From Branchiostoma floridae (lineage: Eukaryota > Chordata > Leptocardii > Amphioxiformes > Branchiostomatidae), in NCBI RefSeq assembly GCF_000003815.2, contig NC_049994.1, forward strand, positions 6,352,543 through 6,416,542: a stretch of DNA of 64,000 bases. The letters run 5' to 3'. Both the position numbers and the translations under genes were made by a program. Each line of letters opens with the position of its first letter. Position 1 is the stretch's first letter. This document shows, in pieces, positions 1-11,800 of the stretch. Below the pieces are notes generated by a model that worked only from the letters and a program-made list of their open reading frames with translations, was not told the DNA's origin and searched no databases.

Positions 1-516
1 AGCTACATCACGCCTTTGGGCCAATGGTTGTAGTGTGGCGAATAAGTCGCTGCCAACAATGTTCCTTAACCGTTTTTGTACTCTATTGAGGCAGGTCAGG
101 GAGTTCTGGGAGGCTCCAGCCCAAATGTGACAACAATATTCCATTTGGGGCCTTATCTGACTTTTATAAAGATAAAGAATAGCAGAGGGGGTAAGATATT
201 TTCTGGTTCGGTACAAAGAGCCCACCATTTTCCCAGCTTCCTTCGCAACGGATTGGATGTAACAATTCCACTTAAGATCAGGTGTAAATTTTAGGCCCAA
301 GAGTCGCTCAAAGCATTGGGCTTCTTTAAGTAGAGTCCCACTCATTTGGACCGGTGGCAGGTTCGGATCGGATCTCTTATGATGGAACGAAAGAAGGTTT
401 GTTTTTGAAGGGTTGAAGGTCACAAGCCACGTTTTGCCCCATTGAACTGTATGATCAAGGTCAGCAGAGAGATTAGCTGCAAGGGAGCGGTCATTACATC
501 TCTTGGATGTGTGGCC
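1..516 (-). mobile_element. LINE reverse-transcriptase 3' fragment
   Basis: The reverse complement of 1-516 is one uninterrupted reading frame without a start codon. It reads as the C-terminal part of a non-LTR retrotransposon reverse transcriptase: an FNPSKTNLLSF block (about 375-420), a GLKFTPDLKWN block (about 265-300), then YLYKSQIRPQMEYCCHIW (about 121-176) and NRVQKRLRNIVGSDLF (about 35-85). The thumb-region pattern Y.S.IRP..EY...W..A is typical of CR1/Jockey-type LINEs. The element is cut by the window edge and its 5' part is missing. It lies in the intron that follows the last visible exon of ACE gene A, in the same orientation. The assignment rests on motif recognition; the exact clade is not determined. 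Confidence 0.8.
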
Positions 517-1006
517 AAATACTGACTGGCAATTAACTGGCATCTACTGTACTGCCAAAATATAGAGCTTTCTTGATGGCAACTGTTGTGAATCCCTTCC
601 TTTACACAATCTACAAGCCTTCAGAACTAGGTGTTTACGGGTGTCTACTAGCATGATAATTTCTAACATCCATTTCATTAGTTCACTGCCATGAAGAGGT
701 CAAATGGCCTTGCATTGAACAAACCCGTTAAAACATAACAACAACAGAACCGTAAATAACTTCATCAGGTTGGCAATTATTCAGAGACGAGGGGGAATAC
801 AAGCTGAGCCACGTTTTAGACGGCATTCTTTCTGCTGCAGCGCCACCTACATCGGCTATAAGTAGCAGCAAGAAGTAGTTTCCAGTCATTTTACCCTGAT
901 GATGGTGTCTGATAGACATAGAAACGTTGGAAGTACTCCTTAGTTGTGCCTAAAGAACCTTACTATATGACCAACAACAGAAGTAGATCTATGCTGTTGG
1001 GCCTAC
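517..1006. other. Intron of ACE gene A, no further exon seen
   Basis: This stretch lies downstream (in gene sense) of the exon ending at 1007. I looked for the next conserved ACE exon (the [20 protein letters not shown] block) on the minus strand and did not find it, so that exon must lie to the left of the window. No other feature is recognisable here. Confidence 0.6.
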
Positions 1007-4000
1007 CATTGTCGTCTTCCACTGTGTCCAAGAGGCCGATGCTCTGTAGGTGTCTCGTAGTGGACACGGACAGTGCCAGCAGGTCTCCCACTGCTTCATG
1101 GAAACCCGGGTTTGCTCCACCCCGGAACGGGACGGGGTGATGCTTGTACTGTAGGAAGTACTCGATGTGCCCCATCTCGTGGTGGATGGTGACCAGGTCG
1201 ATCATGTTGATGTTAGTGCACATCTTAATCCTGTATACAGACATAACGTTTGTTATCAATCAATCATTCGCAGGCATCATAGTCTTATGCATAGCTTAAT
1301 CCTGTATCCAGACATAGCATTTGTCATTACTTTCAGAGAATCATGATTTGAAGCAAATCTAGTAACATTCATGACTATTTAAATCACTATCACCATCGAG
1401 CTGATAGGTCAGTGAGAGGAAACATTTAACATATCAGGGAATGTTTAAGACACTTAATTTTGGAAAAGGTTCTGTTATAATAGTGTTGATTCAGAACATT
1501 TACTGCGACAATAGAGAAGGAACATGCAACATCGAGTGAATATGAACATCTGGATCATTTGGCTGTTTGTTGGGAAGGAGGTGGGTGCTACCTTTACCAT
1601 CTACACCATTGGTTCAATGAAGCGTTACTCATCAATTAAATCAAAGTAGATAGAAGGTAAACATTGTGCCTCAGATGCTATTAGCAACAAGGAGGTGTGC
1701 AAAAACAATTACAGTGATGGCTCTTCAAGTTCGACAGGTATATGATATAATGAAGCCATAGAATATGTCATTCTGTGGCTTCAACTCATACAGGTATAAG
1801 CTCAAAAAGATACTGTAAATGCAGAAATGTTCGCGGTGGATTAATGTTCACGGTTTTCACGGTGACCACTCCACCGTGAACTTAAAGCCACCGCGAACAT
1901 TTTTCCATGGCATTACCAGACTATCGTACGTGGTGCCAACGCGAACTTGAAACCACCACGAAAAGTCCTCTTTCCCGCTACCGCGAAATTAAATCCCCGC
2001 GAACTTAAATGCATTTTTCATACATGACCTACCTGACGTCATGAGCGTTGTAGAAGTCCCATGCAGACGCGTGACAGACCACGTTTCTGTCTGCGGGTTT
2101 GACAAACATGGAGTTGTTCCAGAAGTTCTGCGGCATTTCGATTTGACCCATGTCCTTAAAGAAGTCGTCTGATGTGCGGAACATCCGATCAACTGTCCAT
2201 CCCTGACATGGACATTAATGAGTATTAGAACTTCCAGATGCTATTGTTTACGTTAAACTTTGCACATAAGATATTGATGAAGAAAGAAAGCTATGAGTTA
2301 TGGATTGTTCTAGCATTCAAGTACATGCTACTGGCAAGTTCTATTATCAATTGCAATCTCATTTATTAGCTTCCCATAGTCATCGTATTAGCGTTGTGTA
2401 AATCGAGCTAAGTTTTAAACAGCACTCTGAAGGTAGCAAAGAGGCACTGTTGTCATGAATAAAGATTTACTGGTCTGATTCAAACATTCCATCTATAAGA
2501 TTAGATAGAATGAAACTGCTCACATCTGCTTTCATCTTTGGTGTCACATCAAGGCTGGTCTTGCCAGGGTAAGGCTCCACAAGGTCGTAGATGTTGATCC
2601 AAGATTGAGACCACATGTTACCTGTATTGTACAAACATTTAAAGTTTCTCATTACGGGGAAAAACAGTAGATCATCTGCCCCCTCCCCCTTGCGGAGTAG
2701 GGATAGGTAGGACTTCGGCAGCTCCCAACCCTCATTTCGGTTCAGCTTCACCCCGCGCCGCAAGGAGGCGGGGGGATGGGGCAGATGATCTACGCAAGCC
2801 TGGCCTAGTCTCGTATTCTCTCGCGAGATCGAGTCTAGGTCATTCTCCGTGATGATCAAGATGTGTTGTCGGACATCGAATATTTGGAGATATGTACCTT
2901 GCCTTTAAAGCAGTCACTGTTGGAAGAAGATTGTATACTGTATACATACGTGACTGACGAACCTCTTCAATGGATTTTTCTTAAATTGTCTTTTCAAAAG
3001 CAGTATACAAGGCTTGAAATACTGAATTTTTACATTGTGTTTTATGTATTTACCCAACACGTGTGCAGGGATAGGTCCTGTAGCACTGATCTTGTCCTCT
3101 CCGTATTGTTCCCTCAGCTTCTTCCTGACATAAGCGTGCAGGTTGTTGTACAGAGGCTTGAGCTGGTTGTACAGGTTCTCAAGCTGCTCCTGAAAGTCAG
3201 GTATGTCATACCAGGAGCGCCAGTACGCACCGGTGTCTGCCCAGTTCTGAGCTGCATGGATACACAGTTTCATGTGACATACGAAGCATATTTAAGTAGC
3301 ATATACGTAGTATATACAGTTACTGTAGCGTTACACAAGCATTAGACATCTAGAAACTTGCGAACACAACATATGTGTAAAACGTTTGTGGCTGCATAAC
3401 GCTAGTAGTTTTGAGATAGACAAATTCATTAACAGTTATAGACACTACTGCCATGTTTGGAGGCAATCACATTCTTTGCGCTTATTTGAAGACCACATGC
3501 CCTACAACTACATCTGTACCTAAGTACTAAATCAGTATCTTACCATCTTGACTGACAGCATCGTTACTGAGCTCCACGAAACGTGAGTATTTGTCCTTCA
3601 GCTGTCTTCCCACCGCGTCCCGCCAGCCTTCCCAGCAGAACCGCAGCCGGTCGTAGTCACGGCTGCTGGCCAGACAACTGTACAAATCTGTGCACAGAAA
3701 AAATGTTGATAGGTAAGGCGTTGAGCATTGAAGAGCGTTCATGTCAATCTTATTTATATCCCCTCTCACCTCCAATGGCACCGCTTATACGTATTTTCAT
3801 TGTATCAGGCTTTTCCCCTATGAGTTATCCTTGTTTTCGGTCTCCCCTTTCCCTTGGAATCTCTTCATTTGCTTTCCTTTATAAACTTTCCTCTCACTCT
3901 TTCTGTCTACCGTATCTCAGGATCAATCCGGTGTCAGGGCTGGTAATTATAACGCGTGGGAACAGTATGACATAAAAACACAAAACACACAAAATGTAAG

Positions 4001-5416
4001 AAATGATCATCACGAGCACAACGTGTGTGACGTTATATTTCTTCACTTACACTTATACTTTCAGTCGTTTCCGCAAGCAGCCCATCAAGGCCCCGTATTA
4101 AAATATGACCTTACCTGGGTTCAGCGCCATACAGTTTGACGGATCGTCATACTCGCACGCCTTCCCAGTGGAATAAATGTTGTCCATCTCAGACATTATA
4201 TTGTTGAGCTGGAAAGTATATTTTACAGTTTTGATTGGAGCAAAAAGGAGCAGTAATCATAAGTGCTTCCTTTAATGTAGTTTTCATGCGGATGAAATAT
4301 TATCATAAGACATTCCTATGTTCAACGGTTAGAAAACCAAGATGGCGACCAACACCATGACACGAACAACATCTGCTGGATTTGCATATTTCTGCATACA
4401 ATATGACATGTAGTATCTATTATTATTTACCTTTTCATAGAATCATTCGTGTGAAGAAGTATTCAAATTTACTACATTTGAAAAACAAGATGGCGACAGT
4501 CAGCTTGACACGAACGACATCTACCGGATTTGTATATATCTGCATGCAACACTGACCTCCTCCAGCTTCGCCTGGTCCTGCTGAGCTGCGGTTCCAAGGC
4601 TGCTGATGCTATGGAAGAGTCTCTTAAGCGTTGCATTGTTGAAGTTCTGCCAGTCGAACTTGGAGGCATTTTGAGCCACTTCTTTGCCGAACTGGGCAAC
4701 CGCTAAGCTGGCTGCAACCTGGTAATAGTTTTGACAGAACAATGTTGCACGACTATCACTTTGGTCCATAGCAGCCATGGTCGTGTGTACCCAATGTGTC
4801 CTAACAAAAGACGCATAGGTTTAAATCGAATACACTCACAAACCATCTATTACGCCCAGGAGTGCTTTTCAACATCTACTATAGTGCACAGACAAGGCAT
4901 GATTGAAAATGTCGGTAAGAATTCTATCCTACTTGTACTAAGTGAACTTTTCTGCTGTTGCTCTGAATTTTCTACAGATGCGTGGGAATTACAATTTTTC
5001 ATTGTTAGATCTTTCAAGCATCAAACTAGTTTATGGTTATTGTTGTTGTTGTTGTTGTCTTTGTATGTGTTGTCTCTCTTGTCGTAGCAGTGGAAGAGGC
5101 AGTGGTCATCGGTATAATGAAAAAAAACAATACTCAGGTAAGACCTACCCACATACTAAATGTCAGTACAATCCATTCAGATTTATGCTGGTCTTCTACA
5201 CAAAATAACAAAAACACATACACACAAACGCTACCCAAAATGTAACCTTCTTTGCGAAGGTAAATATTAGGTTGAGACATAACAGCCTTACCTGCTTCTG
5301 GGCATTCTCCTGTGTGAGGTTCGTGTTAAAGTTCCAATAGGCCACTACAGTGTCGTAATAGACCTTCTCAGCTTTGGCGTTGTAGTCCCAAATGAAGTCC
5401 CATGCCTCTTGCTCCT
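1007..5416 (-). CDS. ACE gene A, second catalytic domain (partial)
   Basis: Zinc peptidyl-dipeptidase domain of the angiotensin-converting enzyme (M2) family. Exons on the minus strand, in order: 5292-5416, 4557-4718, 4115-4208, 3544-3687, 3054-3251, 2524-2621, 2033-2202, 1007-1230. All have GT donors and AG acceptors, and their phases agree. The first exon has no signal peptide. It joins the LDLa exon (5833-5955) in frame: a lone A completes AAG with the following AG. So this is the second domain of gene A, not a separate gene. The last exon carries HHEMGH and, 28 residues after the first zinc histidine, the glutamate ligand in GFHEAVGD. The exon before it has CHASAWDFY, which forms part of the substrate pocket in this family. 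The remaining exons (substrate-binding KFH and YIRYF, C-terminus) are beyond the left edge. Confidence 0.9.
1811..2017. mobile_element. MITE, family 1 copy 1
   Basis: Starts TACTGTAAATGCA and ends with a decayed AAATGCATTT. The interior is rich in GCGGTGG / CCACCGCGAA inverted segments. Related copies are at 29724-29936, 43725-43876 and 52515-52755. This copy ends about 10 bases before the splice donor of the exon at 2033-2202. Confidence 0.75.
2666..2860. mobile_element. Foldback (inverted-repeat) element
   Basis: Imperfect inverted arms: GTAGATCATCTGCCCC near 2668 pairs with GGGGCAGATGATCTAC near 2778-2794, followed by a CTCGCGAGA-rich segment. It lies in an intron of ACE gene A. A relative sits at about 40540-40760 in gene C; both share TTGCGGAGTAGGG and GGCAGCTC. 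Confidence 0.6.
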
Positions 5417-5832
5417 CTGCGGAAACACGGCACACTGTAACTGTGGGAAGGCTGTGAGATCTTACTTCGTATATACTGGACCAGTATTATAGCATGATGC
5501 TTTGATATTTGTTTTCCTGAAGACAATTTCGCAGAAAATGTACTCTGTATTGTCATATGGGTTCTCACAATTGCAAACGTGCCTATGATAGTTTTAATTC
5601 TTAGATGAGGAATGGCAATGCGATATGTAGATATTGTAGGTAAAGCAAATGGCCTTCAACCGTGGAAAGCACCCGAAAATCACGATCAGGACTATCTACA
5701 TTTTGTTGATGACATAGTTTTAAGTAGGTACTGTTAATATCTTTTGTTGCCTTCATAAATATACCTCCGGGGTCACTGAATGAATGCATAGATTATCAAA
5801 CTAACGAGCAAAGGAACGAACGAGCTTCTTAC

Positions 5833-8800
5833 TATTGGGACAATCTCGTTCATCGGAGTTGTCAGTGCAGTCGTTAACTCCGTCACAGCGGTCCCCTGGC
5901 CGGATGCACTTGGACCCGTCAGCACAGGTGAAGCCGTCGGTCGCCTCACAGTCATCTGGGAAAGGAAACACGAAAATTCTTTCAAATTAAGCTGACCAGA
6001 AATCTCCTACATTTTTTTACTTCAAACTGTTGCAAGAAATGAAACCAAGGTTAACGCTACACAATAGGCGGACAAGGCAGCTAGTGCCTGGCCATTCTGT
6101 TATTCATAATAAATGAAGAGGTCATAATTTAGGAGAAAATATCCATGTTTTGTACCAACAGCATTCGCCTATCCTGCTGAACTTGCTAGTGAACGTTGAC
6201 TATGGACAGGAAGTGTGATTTACATACGAAAAGAAATGTTATTTGTAAGCAGTACATGCATTTCCTTTATAGAGAGGTTTCTGTAACCGACGAAACTCCC
6301 ATTTCAAGAGACGAAGTGTATTCGCTTACTATCTGAGATGAACAATGGAAATCTAACCCTGTACTGATGTGTAGCCAGATTTGAATTTTGAATTTGTACT
6401 CACAAGGAGGAGCCCAGCTTTCATCCCAGCCGAGTGTCTCTCCCTGGTTCTGTTGCTCCAACCATGTGATGAGTGGCTGGAAGTAGTCCACGAGCGGCAG
6501 AGCAGACATCACCCTCTGTCCACCGGTGATCGCCTCCATGGCTTCTGGCCACTCCTGACTGGATCCCATCCGGAGCATTCGGCTGTTTTTTTTTAGACAG
6601 GGGGGGGGGGGGGAGCGTGCGTTACATTTATCATATATACCATCGGTTCAATGAAGTGTTACTCAATCAAATTAAAGTAAATAGCTATATAGGAGGTAAA
6701 CGTTGTGCCTCATGTGCTCTAAGACTTAGGTCAAGCAGATTTCGGGAGCGAAAAGAATTATATAAATGGCATCAAAATACACAAAATGGCAAAATAAGAT
6801 TCATGAGAATGATCTGTGTATACTTTTAGGTAAACAGTTTAATTTTTCGTTTCTTAAAACATCCTGACCGGGCCCCGCTTTGGAAATGTGACCTAAGGCG
6901 TAGGCATCGGTGCCCGTCATGGCAGTAGCCCCGGCCGGACTCCAAAGCCATAAATGTGCCCCGGTGGACTGCCGGATACCGGTTATTTGTTACCACGTGC
7001 CAGGCCGATTTTAACGCCGACTTACATTCAACAACCTGGTTCCTGACCGGTCTCAAGGTGTCTCACGCGGTCACGCCCGAAAGTGTAAAAAACAACCCGT
7101 GAACTGTCCGACAGGGTCCCTCTTTCCAATTGGGACCTAAGCCTAAGCGAGGAGGGGTGCAAAAAAGAGAATTACAGTTATGTATCTATGCAGACCTTCA
7201 GGTTAGACAGGAATATGCATATAACAACTCACGCCAATTTTTCCCCAGCGGCAGCCTTGTTGGGTCCTGCAGAGATGTCACACTTGTGCAGCGGACCGGT
7301 GTGTCCGGAAGTATCACACAGGGCCTTGTGGAACTGGAACTGAAGGATGAAGCTCACGAAGTACCTGTAAGCAAAAATGCATATGAGCTTGTGCTTTATT
7401 AGTTTGCCGACTCCTCCCAACTATATTGTATGATCTGAATGCTCTCTCTCTCTCTCTGTCTTAATCTATTTGTACATAGATACATTTTAGATAGATACTT
7501 TTAGATGAAAAGATTACCTAATAGAGCAGACATGTTGTTTTTATAAGGATTCTTCCTCGGGCCATATGTATTATCTAATATATCATTATCATATGTACAC
7601 CTCTTGTCTCTTTGAAAGCGACAAGTAACCACAAAAGCAGGAAGGAAGGTATTTCAAAGAGCGAATGTTATTCAAGAATCATTCTTAGTTAAAACGTTCA
7701 CACAAGAACATGATACACTTTGACAAAAAGCAGACCTGATGTAAGGGACGTTGGCAGGGATGTGGAATTTGCATCCGGGGTCAAAATCTTTGGCGTGGTT
7801 CCTCGGGACAGGTGGCACGATACCCTGGTAACGAGTCCTGGATGGAAAAAATAAATTAGTGTGCAGCAAAGAGATATTGTTGGAACTTGAATGATATTTG
7901 ATGGTCCTTGGACTGAGTGATAAAAAACACCAGCAAAGACGGAAATTGTTGTAGTTTTTTCTGTGTAGTTCTGACCTGAGTTTCCACTACTGTGTGGTTC
8001 TGACCTGAGTTTCCACTACTCCCGATTGTGCATGAATACGTTTTGTAATGATTTTATTAGACTGTGTTCCTGGTTGTACGTGTACGTGAGTTAGAAATTT
8101 GTCCTAATTGTTACAGTTAGACTGTGTGATTCTGAATCTGACCTCGAGTTTCCACCACTCCTGGTTGTACGTGAGTTAGGTTTGTCCCAGTTCTGTTAGA
8201 CTGTGTGATTCTGACAGGAGTTTCCCCCGTTTTTGGTTGCACATGTACATGGGTTAGAAGTTTGTCCTAGTTTTTTGTGACTGTGTGACTGTGTGATTCT
8301 GACCTGAGTTTCCACCACTCCTGGTTGTACGTGAGTCAGGTTTGTCCTAGTTCTGTTAGACTATGTGATTCTGACCTGAGTTTCCACCACTCCTGATTGT
8401 AGGTTTCCGGGGTGATGGATCCGTTGAAAACTCCCCATCTCCACTGGTCCATCAGATATCCGAACGGTAGGAAGGAAACCTTGTCCAGGGCCATACTCAT
8501 CAGAAAGTTGATGTCAGACTCTGGATGAAGAGAATTAGACATAGTTGGTGACTTTTGCAAAGCTATGCTGTTTATCTCGTATAGAGTCCCTTGCCAAATA
8601 GCAAACAGGAAAATCCTCTGTCTTAAAGCTTACCGTTGTCGTCTTCCACAGTGTCCAAGAGGCCGATGCTCTGTAGGTGTCTCGGAGTGGACACGGACAG
8701 AGCCAGCAGATCTCCCACTGCTTCATGGAAACCGGGGTTTGCTCCACCCCGGAACGGGACGGGGTGATGCTTGTACTGTAGGAAGTACTCGATGTGACCC

Positions 8801-11800
8801 ATCTCGTGGTGGATGGTGACCAGGTCGATCATGTTGATGTTAGTACACATCTTAATCCTGTGTCCAGACATTTATCATTACTTTCAACGAAACATGATTT
8901 GAAGCAAATCTAGCAACATTCATGGATATGAAAATTATCAGGGGATGTTTAAGATACTTAATTTTGGAAAGGTTCTGTTATAATGATGTTGATTCAGAGC
9001 CTTCACTGCAATAGATACGAAGATGCAACATCAATTTAATATTCTGTGGCTTCAACTCATACAGGTATAGCAGGGCTCGAAAAATTTTTACCTGCACCGC
9101 TCTGAATTTAGGAAGTGTGGATCATACTAAAATTGTTCAGGAACCATTCCTTTTTTATACTTTATAGGTGGTAACAGTCAATGTAGCTAATAGCAATCCA
9201 CATACACCTAGATGATATGCCATTTTACTATAAAACCCAGTACATGGACCAGTGCAGGTTAGCTGCAGGTAGACACCAGAAATACATACACAGCTCCAAT
9301 TTTACCTGTACTAATCTGCATATGCAGGTTTTATTTTGAGCCCTGTATAAGCTCAAAAATATATGTCGTCATACATGACCTACCTGACGTCATGAGCGTT
9401 GTAGAAGTCCCATGCAGACGCGTGACAGACCACGTTTCTGTCTGCTGGTTTGACAAACATGGAGTTGTCCCAGAAGTTCTGCGGCATCTCAACTTGACCC
9501 ATGTCCTTGAAAAAGTCGTCTGATGTGCGGAACATCCGATCAACTGTCCATCCCTGACATGGACATTAATTACTGTTAGAACTGTATACTAGTGTTTCAC
9601 TTTGTAGATAACTGAGATATTCATAAAGAAAGATTACTTAAGGTATGCCGTATGGCCTGTTGTGGTAATGAAGCAAATGGAACAAACGCGTCTGCTTTTG
9701 AATTGCAAACCCATTTTACCACTTCGTACGTAATGACTATCAATACTGAACATAGTCATAGTCATAGGCATTGTGTAAACCATAACATAGATGTTGATCA
9801 TCTATCTTCAAATATAAATGAAAGGGAGCTTCTTACATCTGCCTTCATCTTTGGTGTCACGTCAAGACTGGTCTTATTGGGGTAAGGCTCCACAAGGTCG
9901 TAAATGTTGATAAAGGATTGAGACCACATGTTACCTGTATTGAACAAACAAATAGACAAACGAACAAGTCAAGCTGTCACCACAGACAAAAACAAACAGA
10001 AGATAAACAAACACAAAAGCTTCAAGCTTAAATATATATCCAGGCAGAGTATGTTTTAGTGATATGATTAAAAGCAGAATGCAAATGATTAGTGGCGAGG
10101 AGCCCACTAATCATTAAAAACGTGAGACTTTTCATCAGCCATTGCCTCCAAAGAAGAAGTCAAACCTCCCAGTAAAGAATGTAGAATAATGCATAAGGTA
10201 GCTGTATAGAACAGACACTTGTTACTTTTTGCTGTCTGCACCCTTGCAATTAGCCTACGATATGGGCATGGATTTGCAAATAGATAAACAATTATAATTA
10301 CCCAACACATGTGCAGGGATGGGTCCAGTGGCACTGATCTTGTCCTCTCCGTATTGTTCCCTCAGCTTCTTCCTGACATAAGCGTGCAGGTTGTTGTACA
10401 GAGGCTTGAGCTGGTTGTACAGGTTCTCAAGCTGCTCCTGAAAGTCAGGTATGTCATACCAGGAGCGCCAGTAGGCACCGGTGTCTGCCCAGTTCTGAGC
10501 TGCATGGATACATTGAGTTGCATGTGACATGAATGGCAGCGTTAAACATTTCTAAAGTTCAAGACACAAAGTGCACTGTCTCAATGCGTATTTGATGCTG
10601 CAGATTAGATTCGAGACAGATCAAATGCAGAACAGTTATTATGGCAATCTTTTAGCTTCTAATCTGAGAGACTTGAGCGCAGTTTTCATTAAAGGCGTAT
10701 TGGAAGACTTTTCTCATCTACAAGTCATCAATCTTTCTTCAATCTTTATTCATTAAATCAACAATACAGAGTTNNNNNNNNNNNNNNNNNNNNNNNNNNN
10801 NNNNNNNNNNNNNNNNNNNNNNNNNNNNNNNNNNNNNNNNNNNNNNNNNNNNNNNNNNNNNNNNNNNNNNNNNCAGTGTGGAGTAAACTATTACAACAAC
10901 TAGACAGAGTAGACACGACATAAACAGTACAAAGACAAAAAAACACTTAAGCATCAGTCAATGATTTGTTATATAGTCTGATAGTATGGTGTAGGAAGGA
11001 GTTGCGCAGTCTGGAGGTCCTTGCTTTTGGGATAGAGATGCAACCTGAACTTCGTAGTGACCTCCCAGTGACTTCTGACCTGCCTATAAGTGCTGCCTAT
11101 CACACGTAAGATACCTGTAAAGATGCTAGTCAATTATCATCTTACCATCTTGACTGACAGCATCGTTAGTGAGTTCCACGAAGCGTGAGTATTTGTCCTT
11201 CAGCTTCCTGCCCACCGCGTCCCGCCAGCCTTCCCAGCAGAACCGCAGCCGGTCGTAGTCACGGCTGCTGGCCAGGCAACTGTACAAATCTAAAAAAGTT
11301 GAGTAATGAGTTGACTATCAAGTAGCCTTCATGTCAGTTTTCATTTCTCTATCACATTATTTCACTAATAGATACAATCTTAACTTCTCTTACTAGTAAA
11401 ATCATGTGATAGAGGGGTGCTATCACATTATTTTACTAATAGACCAATCTGTCTTTTACTAGTAAAATAATGGGATAGAGGAATGCTATCACATACTTTC
11501 ACTAATAGACACCTTCTTAATACCTCTTATTAGTGAAATAATGGGATTGATTGATCTTATAGGGTAGTCCCTTCAGTCTAGATGACTGATTTCCAAGGGA
11601 GCCCTGACACATGTTCGCACATGTTTACACGGCGGGGTTATATCGCCCCTTACGGGGTGACATACCCTTTCGCTGGTAAATCACCGTGTGGCTGATACGG
11701 TATGGAGGATCGCCAGGCCTCGATCCGGGTGATTTGAAGTGAATCACCAACTCCAGACAGATGGGCTTGTTCCATCTCACACCGCACCATCGCACGTGTG

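Noticed and set aside
728-919. Possible next ACE exon downstream of 1007
   Set aside because: The translation has no similarity to the expected exon 9 block and no phase-compatible acceptor.
6845-7135. GC-rich block between exons 12 and 11 of ACE gene A
   Set aside because: Composition differs from its surroundings, but I found no inverted ends, frame or second copy to classify it.
10309-10527. Plus-strand open frame opposite ACE exon 5 (also at 3090, 29100 and 39940)
   Set aside because: It is the antisense of a conserved ACE exon repeated in all copies. No splice sites or independent conservation.
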